Assembly: GCF_002288925.2 (NCBI RefSeq)
Contig: NW_022098050.1
Location: forward strand, 3,871,518-3,935,517
Source of the DNA: Delphinapterus leucas
Taxonomy: Eukaryota > Chordata > Mammalia > Artiodactyla > Monodontidae
DNA length: 64,000 nucleotides
Direction: 5' to 3'
Part shown: positions 1-11,146 of the stretch, piece after piece
Position numbering within the stretch: the first letter of the stretch is position 1
How the letters are laid out: every line of letters begins with the position of its first letter
Notes under the pieces: model-generated
What the model was told of the DNA's origin: nothing
Seen by the model: only the letters and a program-made list of their open reading frames with translations
Database searches by the model: none
Translations under genes and position numbers: made by a program

Positions 1-96
1 ACGGCTAGGCCCGTGAGCCATGGCCACTGAGCCTGCGCGTCCGGAGCCTGTGCTCCGCAACGGGAGAGGCCACAACAGTGAGAGGCCCGCGTACTG

Positions 97-130
<34 letters not shown>
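1..130 (+). mobile_element. Cetacean CHR-type SINE, short form, cut by the window start
   Basis: The 3' half of a short CHR SINE (GGCCCGTGAGCCATGG, then GAGAGGCCACAACAGTGAGAGG) ending in an A tract of more than 30 bases (97-130). The tRNA-related head lies outside the window. The long pure A tail suggests a fairly young copy. Confidence 0.9.
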
Positions 131-135
<5 letters not shown>

Positions 136-784
136 GGATTGAGGACCTCTGGGACCATCTTGGACTGAGTTACTATAGATAACCCTCTTACTACAAACAC
201 ATAGAGGCGCTGGATAGAATGAATTAACAATAATGTGTAAATATATAGCTTAGTTCAAAATAAAGGAAAGCAAATCCTTACAAGTACAAAACTAAAAGGG
301 AATCAAAAGCAAGGCTCCATGGGTTTGGGGTGGGGATAGGGTGCAGCATCAGATTCCAGCTATAGGTCCTCGTGGCCAAGTATTGGGATTTAATGGTCAT
401 ATAGGGACAGAAGATATGGCCTTGGGTCAATGCAAGACAATGAGTTGGAATGTATTTGTTTTGTAAAACTAGATTTCCAAAAGAGCTGTCCCCTCATTGA
501 AGGTCGATTAGAAGAACTCTGGCTCAAGGATTTAACAAGGAGGTGGTCTCCACCCACAACTTTAGATGGATTTAAAGTTTCTAAGAATATAAAGCCACAG
601 GTTTATGCTACAAGAAGATGTGTAGTATGAATTTTTACTACCTATATGATATGAGAATCCCTAAGCTGAGAAATCAATATAAAAACTGGTTCCAGGCCAA
701 TAAAATCTGAGCCACCTGGCTGAGAGAAATGGAAACACCCTGTAGGGATCCTTCTACAATCCAAGACACACAGAACTTCAGAAA
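131..784. other. No gene recognised
   Basis: AT-rich DNA without a recognisable repeat or gene. A 66-codon open frame at 430-630 has no family resemblance I can see. Confidence 0.4.
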
Positions 785-1352
785 TGTGGTGGTTTTAAAA
801 ATAATGTCCAAAATATTCTTGATATTCCACTGCTATTTCACTTAATTCCAGGCAGGCTTGTGACTGCTTTGACCAGAGTACAGCTGAAGTGATGCTACAT
901 GATTTCTAAGGCTAGACTTTAAGAGGACTTGAACCTAGAGATCTTGAACCTATCACCTTGTTTGCTGAATCATTCATGCTGGAGCCCTAAACCTCCATGT
1001 AAAGAAGTATCACCACTCTGAGGCTGCCATGCTGGAGAGTTCACATGTAGCTGTTTCCACCTACATGTAGCTGTTTCCACCTACATGTCAGCTGTCCTGT
1101 TGGCTGATAGCCAGAATCAACGACCAGCCCTGTATGTGAGCCATCATGGATGTCTAACCCAGTAAAGCCTTCAGATGATTCTAGGCCCAGTTGGCATCTG
1201 ACTGCAAAAACCATGAAAGAACTCAAGCAAGAACTACCCAGTCAGGCCCTTCCTGAATTTCTGACCCACAAAATCGTGAGCAACATAAAACAGTCATTTT
1301 AAACCAATACGCTTTGGAGTAATTTGTTTGTAGCAACAGACAACCAGAAAAG
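785..1352 (+). mobile_element. MLT1-type LTR (ERVL-MaLR), old
   Basis: Begins TGTGGTGGTTTTAAAA and ends in the typical MLT1 3' text: TTCTGACCCACAAAATCGTG, then a run about TTTTAAACC, then CAACAGACAACCAGAA. Much diverged from consensus, so an old insertion. It carries an exact 20-bp tandem duplication at about 1044-1083. Confidence 0.8.
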
Positions 1353-1552
1353 GGGGGAAGAAAATCTCTGGGGAAGAGATGCTCACCAACACAAATTATG
1401 AAAATGAGAAGAAAGGATCCTCAATGAGGGAGAAGTCCAAGGACATTATGCAGGAAGATACCAAGAACTGGAGACAATGTAATAATCTGAAAGAGACTAT
1501 ATGAGGTATGTTAACCATGATTAAAGACAAGATCAGGCACTATCAGGGTGGT

Positions 1553-2130
1553 AAAGAATCGATATATGTGTAACTGAATCACTTTGCTGTGCACCTCAAA
1601 CTAACAACATTGTAAATCAACTATAATATAAAATAGAATTTTTTAAAAATGATTAAAGAAATTTCACACATACTCTGTTAGCGATATTGTGGAGAATCAT
1701 GCACTTTCACGATTGTTGGTGGGGCACAAAATGTTCTAACTGCTATGAAGAACGATTGGGTTATATCTATCAAAATTACAAGTATAGTTACCCTTTCACC
1801 CAGCAATCCCAGTCTGTGACTCTATCCCATAAATATAGTCGAGTGCTTGTAAAATGATATATTCACTACAGTATTATCTTTAAGAGTAAAAAAACTGGAA
1901 ACAACCAAAGTGTAGGATACTGGTTAAACTAACCATGATATACCCACACAATGGAATGCTATGTAATGGCAAAAAGGAATGAGGCCCTGTTTTTATGTGC
2001 AAAAAGTAAAACAGGCCACTGTTCATATAGTATATGGTGTTGCCTTATGGTAAACAAGGGAGAAAAAAATCAGTATATTCAAAAATCCTTATATTTGTAT
2101 AAAGAAACATTGGGAGAATACATAGGAAAC
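1553..2130 (+). mobile_element. Two old L1 3'-end fragments
   Basis: 1553-1650 matches an L1 3' terminus (TGTAACTGAATCACTTTGCT, then TTGTAAATCAACTATAATA). 1660-2130 is an older L1M-like piece with the landmarks CCCAGCAATCCCAGT, CACAATGGAATGCTATG and AAACTGGAAACAACC. Both are 5' truncated and non-coding. Confidence 0.7.
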
Positions 2131-2243
2131 TATTAAATGAAGTTACTTATTGAGGGAGGAATGTGTTGTTTTGAATCCTAAGCTATACAAATAAAACGAG
2201 GCTTTGAGACATTTTAAAATAGGAGTTAAAGAAAAAGACATGA

Positions 2244-2528
2244 GGACTTTCCTGGTGGCGCAGTGGTTAAGAATCCGCCTGCCAATGCAGGGGACACAGG
2301 TTCGATCCCTGAGTGCGGAAGATCCCACATGCCGCAGAGCAACTAAGCCCATGTGCCACAACTACTGAAGCCCGTGCGCCTAGAGCCCGTGCTCCGCAAT
2401 AAGAGAAGCCACCGCAGTGAGAAGCCCACGCTCCGCAAAAAGAGTAGCCCCTACTCGCCACAACTAGAGAAAGCCTGCATGCAGCAACAAAGACCCAACA
2501 CAGCCAAAAATAAATAAAAACAAACCAT
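2244..2528 (+). mobile_element. CHR-type SINE, long form
   Basis: Head GGACTTTCCTGGTGGCGCAG, Pol III B-box-like GGTTCGATCCC, tail CAGCCAAAAATAAATAAAAA. Flanked by an approximate target duplication (AAGAAAAAGACATGA before, AAGAAAAACATGA after). Confidence 0.95.
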
Positions 2529-2559
2529 TAAGAAAAACATGAAAAAAGTAGTATTTAAA

Positions 2560-4230
2560 GAAGGAAAATGAAAAATAGTTATTAGAATTAAAATCCAATG
2601 TCTATGTTAGACACAGCTGAAAACCTGTGAAAATTACTTATAATTCAGCAAAGGGAAATGAAGAGGTGGAAAATATAGCCAAAAATCTAAGAAACATAGA
2701 AGCAAGAATGTACAACATATATCTAATAAGAGTTCCAGAAGGAAAGATTAGAGAGAATGGGGTAGAGAGAGTATGGGGGTAGAGATCGACATAGTGAAAC
2801 TGCAAAATACAAAAAAATTGTAAAGTAATCAGGGAAAAGACCAAAGAACAAAAATTAGACTGGGACTTAACAACAATAATGTCAGAAGATAATTGAATAT
2901 TATCTTCAATTGTTAACCTCAATTCTATTCTCAGCTAGATTGTTTTGACTCGATCTTGAAGGAACTCAAAGACATTTTTAGAAAAACAAAGAAAGAGAGT
3001 TGACATGCATAGAACGTTGCTGGAAAAACTCTAAAGGATATACTTCAATAAGAAGGAAACAATCCAGAATGAAGAAGTGGGATGTGAGAGGCAATGTGAG
3101 TTGTCACTGCTCAACACGGAGTTCAAAATCTAAATAAACATTAACTATAAAAACAGTGACAATGAAAATGAGTGACGGGAGGTTAAAAACAAGGAGCGAC
3201 TAAATATTAGACAAGAAAAACATGGAAGATGGGAGGACGATGCTTGGAGTTTGTGTTCCCAGGTCTTCTCTTGTTCAGGTGGAGGGTAAAGATAGTAACT
3301 TTTTAGGTCAAGTATGTATGTTAAGCAATTAAGGGTTCCCACTAAAAGGACAGAAATGGAATGATAACTTCCAAGTGAGAAAATGAAAACAGAGGAAAAA
3401 AATTAAAAAAATAGAAACCGTGAGAAGGTACGGTACAAAGAAAACGCAAAAGACATATTAGTAACCACAAAAACATGGAGGAATTCAACTCACCTATAGT
3501 TTCTCACCTCAGATTTTTTAATCCAGAAAAATTCCTTAAATGAGAAAGGAGGCAAAGAACAGAGAAATCAGACAAAGCAATACGTATGTCAAATGGGATA
3601 ATCTTCAAGTCAAAAAGGCATTATTTGAGGTTAAATAACTCATTACATTTACACAGTAATGAAAGGAAAAATATAACAGGAATATAAAACAGTCATGATT
3701 TGGAATGCATCCAACAGATCTTCCAAATATACAAAGCCAAAAAAACCAAAAAACAATACTGCATAGAGAATTTTAAAACTATTCAATTAGTGAGGAATTT
3801 TAACACATCTCATTGAGAGATACAGATCAAGAAGAGGAAAACTTAAGTGTACAGAAGAGCCAAACAACACAATTAACAAGCTTGAGCTAATCGAATGTGT
3901 AGAACTGAATCCAACAGCTTGTGAATAGATACTTTTCTCAAACACCGGAGAATGCTTACAAAAATTGACTATGTACTTTATTATAAAAATGTCCCTAAAA
4001 TTTCAAATAGTATCTCACTACCAGGCAAAAATTTTCAGAGAAATCATTACACTACCTTACATCATCTACCATGTGACTTATTTAGTGTTTGCTCACACGT
4101 GCATGTGTATGCACACCAAATGCACATATCTTCGGAGAACAGAGAGTGAAAGTTTTCTAAGAAGAAATAAAGGGTTTTCTCCTGCTTGCTCGAGATACCG
4201 TCTCATATGATTCACTGCCCATGTGTTGCT
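2560..4230 (+). mobile_element. Ancient L1 fragments (ORF1/ORF2-derived), heavily decayed
   Basis: Text resembling the ORF1 region of old L1M/HAL1 elements lies at about 2640-2930 (GAGTTCCAGAAGGAAAG), and text resembling the ORF2 endonuclease region at about 3770-4030 (GAGGAATTTTAACACATCTC). All frames are broken. The stretch between is AT-rich and may belong to the same element. Confidence 0.5.
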
Positions 4231-5574
4231 ATTTTCATTGTGTTTTTGAGCTGTTCATCAGAAGGGTGGTGTTGGCAACATTTGTTCTTCATTATCTATG
4301 AATGAAATTTGTGAGCTCTCAGTTGGACCTCAACGGAAAGCTTTGGTAGCAAGGATGAAATGGAGGACAGTAGACAAAAATGAGTTCTTAAAAATATTTT
4401 TTCTTTCTTTTCAACATATTTAAACAGTCTCTTTAGCTCCGTAGTCTGAGAAAAAAATAGCTGGAATAGAGAAACTCATTGCTTTATTAAACACTCCCCT
4501 GATCTTACTGTTAACCTGACAGCCTAAGAGAACCTGTATTAGCAGAATGACGACAAACAAATAATGAATTCAGTCTGAACTCTTTCTCTATTGAAGGATG
4601 AGTTGCCGTATTGATACGGTAAAAGATATTTTTGTTCCTTTTTACATCAAACTCAGTACAAAATTCTATAGTTCTGAAGCCTATAATTACTGTCTTGCAT
4701 ATATGACAAGTTTAAGAATTAGGACTGTCTTTTTAAAAAGGTTCAGATGTTACAATTTCCAAACAATATTCTAATGGTACATGACTGGGGCTTGGGGTGA
4801 AAGATCTTGTCTATGTGACAGGAAGCTAAAGACCTATTCTCTAAATCTGTCCCATAACTATAGAAACTTTGGGGGCACTGACACAATTTTAGAACATCAA
4901 TGCAAAGCTTATAGTATCAATTGACACATAATGTTAAGACTCGTAAACCTATTATATTGGGCTGAGCTGAGAGTATATGAAGAATGCAGACCTGTAATTG
5001 TACACAAAATACACATAAAGACGTGAGGCAGATTGGGTGATGCTCGTTAATTTCTCCAAGGCCACCTAGCTGGTGAATGACATCTCAGCATTTGACTCTA
5101 GGTGTCCCTTCTTCCAAGGCTTATGTTCTTCCCACCACACGATTTTGCCATATGCTCCACAAGCTGCATATTTTGAGCTAAGAGTTTAATTCACTTGAAG
5201 GTACATTTTCTATCAGTACCAGAAACCTTATTTACCTTGCACAAGAATGGGCCAATATGGATGTATCATTTAAGTCTCAGAAGCAGCTCCATTCTCCTAC
5301 ATTTGGAAACATGTAGGACCAATTTAATCAAATTTCATGTAGCAAACCAAACATAAACAAATTTTTTAGTTTGCAGCAATTGAGCTCTATAACTTCGTTT
5401 ACTTATTTGTTCCCTTTTTAAACAAGCATTTATTAGATGTCTATTGTGTGCCCAGTATCACATTCGATGTTAGAGAAAAGTTGTATCTTCAGTTGCCTTT
5501 ATCTCATGGAAATGCTTATAATTCAGCTGGAGAAAAGCAATATACAAATAGACACTTAAAAAACAAAACAACTA
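4231..5574. other. Non-coding, mostly unrecognised; possible MIR and L2 pieces
   Basis: No gene seen. About 5030-5140 looks MIR-like (CCAAGGCCACCTAGCTGGTG). About 5400-5565 has the 'ACAAGCATTTATTAGATGTC' type of text seen in old L2-associated repeats. Confidence 0.4.
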
Positions 5575-5875
5575 GGCTTCCCTGGTGGCGCAGTGGTTAA
5601 GAATCCGCCTGCCAATGCAGGAGACACGGGTTTGAGCCCTGGTCCGGGGAAGATCCCACATGCTGTGGAGCAACTAAGCCCGTGCACCACAAGTACTGAG
5701 CCTGTGTGCTGCAACTACTGAAGCCCACGCACCCTAGACCCCATGCTCTGCAACAAGAGAAGCCACCGCAATGAGAAGCCTGCACATGGCAACGAAGAGT
5801 AGCCCCCACTCACCGCTACTAGAGAAAACCTGTGCACAGCAACCAAGACCCAACGCAGCCAAAAAAAAAAAAAAA
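5575..5875 (+). mobile_element. CHR-type SINE, long form
   Basis: Head GGCTTCCCTGGTGGCGCAGT, internal GCCAATGCAGGAGACACGGG, A tail at 5861-5875. Confidence 0.95.
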
Positions 5876-6457
5876 GACCGTAGACTGGTTCTACAATCAT
5901 ATATAGACAAATGAAATGGTGTGTTAAGGACGTTAGAATTCAAAGAAAGGGCAATGTCACTATAAAACGGCATTGAAGAGGTAAGGCTTAACTGATAAGT
6001 AGAATCATTAAGACTTGAAGAAGAGTGTGATTTAGTTCAGCTTGGCTTTAGAAAATTGGAGGAACCAAAGTCAGAGTGTGGACCCGAGCCCTCTCTGACC
6101 TCCTAAACTAACACAGGTTTCCCTCTTTTGGTCCCTGCCTGAGCATCCATCACATTTCCTGAGAACTTACCAGGCTGCCTCCCTAGTTTCTAATAAGCAG
6201 GAACTCTGTCTTCTCATCTAAGTATCTCTGGCACATGGTACATTTCACATTTATCTAGTGAATGAATGAATGGCAGGTGAATTTTGGTTGAAGAAGGACT
6301 TCATTGTGGTATCATATATTATGATTTTAAATACTTTTGACAGGTACCTATTCCGCAATCCCATTCTGCCAAAACACTATTGCATATACTGAGCGAAAAT
6401 TATACATTACTGCATTTTATTTGTGATATAAATGAGTTTTTAAAAACAATGGTGTCC
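5876..6457. other. Non-coding; possible L2/MIR remnant
   Basis: No gene. About 6190-6280 ends in GTGAATGAATGAATGG, as old L2/MIR-associated pieces do. Confidence 0.35.
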
Positions 6458-7110
6458 TCCTGGGCATATATGTGGAGAAAACCATAATTCAAAAAGATAT
6501 GTGCACCCCAATGTTCACTGAAGCACTATTTACAATAGCCAAGACATGGAAGCAACCTAAATGTCCATTGACAGATGAATGCATAAAGATGTGGTGTATA
6601 TATATATATATATATGCACACACATATATGTATACATACACACACACACAATGGAATATTACTCAGCCATTAAAGAGAATGAAACAATGCCATTTGCAGC
6701 AACATGGATGGACCTAGAGATTATCATACTAAGTGAAATAAGCCAGACAGAAAAGACAAACATATGATATAGCTTATATGTGGAATCTAAAAGACAAATG
6801 AATTTATTTCCAAAACAGAAAGAGACCTCACAGACACAGAAAACAAACTTACAGTTACCAAGGGGGAAAGGGGGGTGGGGAGAGGGATAAATTAGGAGGC
6901 TGGGATTAACATATACACACTATTATGATAACCAATAAGGACCCACAGTATAGCACAGGGAACTATACTCAATATTATATAATAACCTATAAAGGAAAAG
7001 AATCTGAAAGTATATATATATACACACATATATATAACTGAATCACTGTGCTCTATACCTGAAACTCACATGATACTGTAAATCAACTATACTTCAATAA
7101 AAAAAATTAA
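6458..7110 (+). mobile_element. L1 3' end: ORF2 C-terminus remnant plus 3' UTR
   Basis: 5'-truncated L1. Broken frames still show ORF2 C-terminal text ([20 protein letters not shown] at about 6650-6710), followed by the 3' UTR with CACAGGGAACTATACTC and an end in TTCAATAAAAAAAATT. A microsatellite interrupts the ORF2 part at 6597-6650. Candidate target duplication AACAATGGTGTCCT / AACACTGGTGTGTCT. Confidence 0.85.
6597..6650. repeat. (TA)n / (CA)n microsatellite inside the L1
   Basis: An uninterrupted TA run followed by mixed ACACATATATGTATACATAC and an ACACAC run. It expanded within the L1 ORF2 remnant. Confidence 0.9.
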
Positions 7111-8592
7111 AACACTGGTGTGTCTTTTTCTAGGTATTGATTGGGTACCTCTCAGATGCTTTCGTTATCCCAGGGTTTACTACTTTGCCAGATTTGGAGA
7201 ATGTAATGGACATATTTATGTTCTCAGCTAACAAGACTTGTAAATAGAAGTTTTTATGAAGGTTTTTACTTTTTAAGCCAAATTTAAAATTTGTAATGTT
7301 CAGTACTTAAATGAGAGCACATGTGCCCTGCCAATTATATTCACACTACTTCTTTTCCTATTGTATACTTCAGCCTCTTAGATAATATACACCTGGATGA
7401 AGATGGTTATAGAAAGCAGTCTTTGGAAATTTGGTGTAGTACTTGTCTAACGGTTAATAATTCTATAAATACATCAAACCTGAACATTCTTATAATAGCT
7501 TCTAGTTGGGGGCAAAATCATGATGGCAATGTAGTTTTTTTAATCTCTCCAAATCACCTCAAAACAACTAGGATAGCAAAATAAACAGTCCACAGGCACC
7601 ATCTTCAACCAAAGCAAGTGACTGTACACCCAGGAGCTCCAGAACGCAGGTGAGTGGATCCAAACCCTGACATCAGCAGGACCCCTATGGGTTTAATAGC
7701 TGTGGGAGGTTAATAGAGGGGGGATAAAGCGGTGTTCTGACCATCTTAGGGGACCCAGGACACAGAAATTGCCAGATACTTCCAAAAGAAGTATTCCATT
7801 TTGAGTGGAATGTTCAGTAGGCAAGTCTGAGAACCTAACAGACATCTTCATAGCTTCCATTTGCAAGTAAGTCTAGAGAGGACCACGAGAACCCACTAAG
7901 GGGCTGTCATGGGGTACTAAGGTGAACTAAGCCCATAACAACTTCACAAATATACAACATCTGCCATCCCGAGGAACTGAGAGCCTCCCTGAAAAACAGT
8001 CTTGTTGGGAGTGGAATCTGAATTGAGCAAGCCAGAAACACTGGTGGGAGACAGAAGTTTTACACTGGCCAAGAGAGTTCCAAACTGAGTAGGTGGCTAC
8101 AGAGAGGCTGTGTTTTTTAGTACTCCCCAGCAGAACCAGTTACATAACTCGCAGAGCACAGCGTAAAGTGAAAACCCAGCGCTCCTTGTTCACAAATGAT
8201 TAAAAATTTCAAGACGGTAACAAGAGAGCATGAAACCCGGAGGTGGACCCTGTGTGGCTATACAGGCCACATGCCCATGAAGCCAGCCCCGCTTCTGAGC
8301 CAAAGCAGAAAGGGAACCCCTGAACAGGGAAGCCAGGAAAGCAGCTCTGGTTTGCCCTCTCCCTATTCAGGATCCTCCTAAAAGCACAGAAAAACCCACA
8401 TCACTTAAACATGAGCAACAGAAACAGAGGGCGATCAAGCCCTTTACGATGATGTTATAAGGCAAAAGAGGAATAAATCAACATACCAACAGGTCATGAA
8501 GGCGCAGCAAAAAATTGTAATACAAAACCTATTATGCAATAGTACCAAATAAGGTTAAAAGAAACTATGAAAATTATAAAACTATGAAAAAG
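7111..8592. other. Non-coding; partly an old L1 5'-region-like sequence
   Basis: No gene. 7500-8560 resembles the 5' region of an old L1 (AAAATCATGATGGCAATGTA, then CAGGAGCTCCAGAACGCAGG), but I cannot assign it firmly. 7111-7500 is unrecognised AT-rich DNA. Confidence 0.35.
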
Positions 8593-9050
8593 TGTTTCCG
8601 AATGCAAGTTCTTGTGCCGGACGCGCAGCGAGGCCAATCAAACCAAAACGTCAGAGTTTGGAACGGAGGGAGGTTGACTGTAGAGCAGAGCAAGGAGACC
8701 GAGCGCCTGGCGCTCAAAAAACCTCTACCTTCCCGAAGGGTTTCAGCAAAACATTTTTAAAGGCCAGGTGAGGGAGGGGCGTCCCAAGGTACGTGATCAG
8801 CCCGTGCACAATTCTCTGATTGGTTGATGGTGATCAGTTAGGCGCCAGAAGGTGCGTGGGGGGGCGGGGCACGGGCTCAGGATCATCAACTAGTTAATTT
8901 CTTCCATTTGGTGGTGGCTTTAGCATCTGACAAACTCAGGGAATATGCATCAGGTACTATTATCCAGGTACTTCAGAGAGGAGCTAAAGCAGAGGATATG
9001 GGGGATGGGTTTGTCCCGGGAAGGCCCCCGTAGGGTCCTGCTCGGTTACA
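8593..9050 (-). repeat. 3' LTR of the minus-strand ERV
   Basis: On the minus strand it runs from TGTAACCGAGCAGG to CATTCGGAAACA, about 458 bp with TG...CA ends. It contains a CCAAT-type element (AACCAATCAGAG) and a TATA-like CTTTAAAAATG. Its 3' half (R/U5-like) differs strongly from the plus-strand copy at 9273, although the U3 parts align closely. Confidence 0.85.
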
Positions 9051-9066
9051 ATTCCCCCTTTTCTTT
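9051..9066 (-). other. Polypurine tract of the ERV
   Basis: The minus strand reads AAAGAAAAGGGGGAAT immediately before the LTR's TGTAAC, the expected position and composition of a retroviral plus-strand primer. This establishes that the 8593-9050 copy is the 3' LTR. Confidence 0.8.
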
Positions 9067-9272
9067 GGTACCTCTCAATCTTGAAAACAGGTGTTGGACA
9101 AGAAAGGGAATAACGTTTTGGATAGAGGTTCATCATAAACTCGGCAGAGGAACTCGGTTTCAATCTCCAATCCCGTTTCATTCTTCCCCAAATCTTTCAG
9201 GGAATGGGGTGACAACACCTGGCTACTTCCTGCTCAAATGGGGCATAGTCCTGCCTCAATTTTGGTAATGGA

Positions 9273-9731
9273 TGTAACCGAGCAGGACCCTATGGGGCCT
9301 TCCCAGGGCAGACCCCTCCCCCATATCCTCTGCTTTAGCTCCTCTCTGAAGTACCTGGATAATAGTATCTGATGCATATTCCCCGAGTTTTACAGATGCT
9401 AAAACCACCACCAAATGGAAGAAATTAACTGCTTGATGATCTGAGCAGTGGCACCCAGACCTTCTGGCACCTAAGGAATGATCACCATCAACTAATCAGA
9501 GAATTGAGAATGGGCTGATCCCATACCCTGGGACACCCCCTCCCCACCTGGCCTTTAAAAATGTTTTGCTGAAACCCTTCATGGAGTTCGGGAGTTCAGA
9601 GCACCAGCCATCCATCCTCCTAGTATTGGCACCTTTACAATAAAAGCTGCATTTTCCTTCAGCACAACCCGGCGTCAACAGATTGGCTTCACTGCATGCA
9701 GGTGTGCAGACCCAAGTTTGGTTCGGTAACA
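9273..9731 (+). mobile_element. Solo LTR of the same family inserted in opposite orientation
   Basis: 459 bp from TGTAACCGAGCAGG to GGTTCGGTAACA, flanked by 4-bp direct repeats TGGA at 9269-9272 and 9732-9735. A polyadenylation signal AATAAA is at 9639-9644. No polypurine tract or second copy in this orientation is adjacent, so it is a solo LTR left by recombination of a second provirus that landed inside the first. Confidence 0.85.
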
Positions 9732-10328
9732 TGGACACAGAATTGGAAATATTCCCGACTTTCAAGTCCCGATCCAAGTCTTGTATGATCTCAGTCCCTT
9801 AGTCCACCCTTTTGGTGCCAGCCGACCCAATTAGAAGTAGTTGGAGGAGTGACAACTAGAAGTTTAACGGACAAGTATTGGGCTGCGTCCCGCAGGCCTA
9901 CAAGGCCTGTGCTTGCTGTTTTAAGACCTAAGAAAGAGCCTGGAGTCAGCAACAGAGACATCAATGGTCTAGTAGATGGGGGAGCTTACACATCTGAAGC
10001 AAGGTCCTGGAGCAACACCCCACCATGTGCAGCAGGTGGTGGGCACGACATGGTGGCAGGCTTTGCTCCCAGGGGGAAGGGGAGATTACCAGTTACAGGG
10101 GAATTGATGTCAGGTGGGCTCATTAGTTACCAGGGAAACCAGTAGAGGGGCACGCCCCTCACTACTCCTTTGGTAAGAACAATCACTAGCTGGGCCCTGG
10201 GGCAAGTAGGTAGGAAGGTCAGCTCTGTGAGCAGGGTGTAGGTGAAGCAGGCACTGGTCGAGCAGGGGAGGTACAGAGAGCAAGAGAACAGCCATCTTGA
10301 GTGGCCTGATCATATACCAAGAGACATG

Positions 10329-10646
10329 TCATTTCCTGAGGAATTCAGAGAATAAGTCTGAAAACCAGTCTGGACCTGCCAGTTTGGGGGAGACTTGTAG
10401 GCAGGTAGCCAGTTGTCTATTATTATCTAAGCCAATTTTAACTTCTGACGTGGTATTAACATATACATAACAGGAGCTATTGGCCACTACACGTCTCCTT
10501 TTTTCTGCTAACATCTGATCTAAAGCAATTTTATTGTCTAAAAATCTAATAGTTACAAGAGGAGACCTTGAGGTTATAAGGTTGCAGCTGCCATCTGCCA
10601 GCAGACACTGCTTTGAGAATGGCTGGTGGCGTCCTGAGTATGACAC
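10329..10646 (-). pseudogene. Retroviral env remnant (transmembrane subunit region)
   Basis: A 105-codon open piece on the minus strand. It resembles the ectodomain of a gamma-type retroviral transmembrane subunit around the segment ALDQMLAEKRRRVVANSSC, followed by YVNTTSEV. In intact relatives this is the immunosuppressive-domain and CX6CC region. Here the cysteine pattern is degraded: the first Cys position is Arg and the last Cys pair is reduced to Cys-Tyr. No signal peptide, surface subunit or membrane anchor is contiguous. Recognised by pattern only; a profile search would settle it. Confidence 0.65.
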
Positions 10647-10924
10647 AGCTCAGAAAATTCGAGCTCCCAACAATACAGGAACATGCCTGAAATCACGTCC
10701 ACAATGGCAACCTAGTTTTACCTTGGATGTCTGAACCACAGCTACTCCATTTTGATATTCAAAAGCATTCCCCTCCCCAAGGCCGATGTACAATGCATGT
10801 TCAAAAGGTCATAAAACAGGCTGCTTTGGTCAGTAAAGTATAAGTTAAATCAGGTATAAGCCAGAATGACTTCCCCATACCTCAAAAATGTGGAGATTTT
10901 TCCATTATTTCCCCTTTTGATTGC

Positions 10925-11142
10925 AAATCCCTGAAGGGTTTCAGCAAAACATTTTTAAAGGCAAGGTGCTCATGATCATCAAGTAGTTAATTCCTTCCAT
11001 TTGGCGGTGGTTTTAGCATCTGAAAAACTCAGGGAATATGCATCCGATGCTATTATCTGGGTACTTCAGAGAGGAGCTACAGCAGAGGGTATGGGGGAGG
11101 GGTCTGTCCCGGGAAGGCCCCGTAGGGTCCTGCTCATTTACA
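10925..11142 (-). repeat. Partial 5' LTR of the minus-strand ERV
   Basis: On the minus strand it starts TGTAAATGAGCAGGACCC and follows the U3 of the other two copies. It lacks an internal segment (between the TCATGATCATC and AAGGCAAGG landmarks) and everything downstream of GAAACCCTTCAGG. Outer edge at 11142 next to the AAAG duplication. Confidence 0.8.
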
Positions 11143-11146
11143 AAAG

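Larger units (their letters stand above)
8593..11142 (-). mobile_element. Degraded endogenous retrovirus (gamma/ERV1-like), minus strand
   Basis: A proviral remnant bounded by 4-bp direct repeats AAAG at 8589-8592 and 11143-11146. On the minus strand the order is: partial 5' LTR (about 11142-10925), shortened internal region with an env transmembrane-subunit remnant (10646-10329), polypurine tract (9066-9051) and full 3' LTR (9050-8593). Gag, pol and most of env are missing or unrecognisable. The internal region is interrupted by an oppositely oriented solo LTR. The 4-bp duplication, the env type and the LTR layout suit an ERV1/gammaretrovirus-like element. It is non-functional: no complete gene remains. 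Confidence 0.8.

Noticed and set aside
2244..2528. tRNA-like A and B boxes in the SINEs as possible tRNA genes
   Set aside because: Internal Pol III promoter text is present but the cloverleaf is not intact and each copy carries a long non-tRNA body and A tail. They are retroposons.
9849..10145. 98-codon plus-strand frame within the ERV
   Set aside because: It is antisense to the provirus, has no resemblance to retroviral proteins in this orientation and no homologue I recognise.
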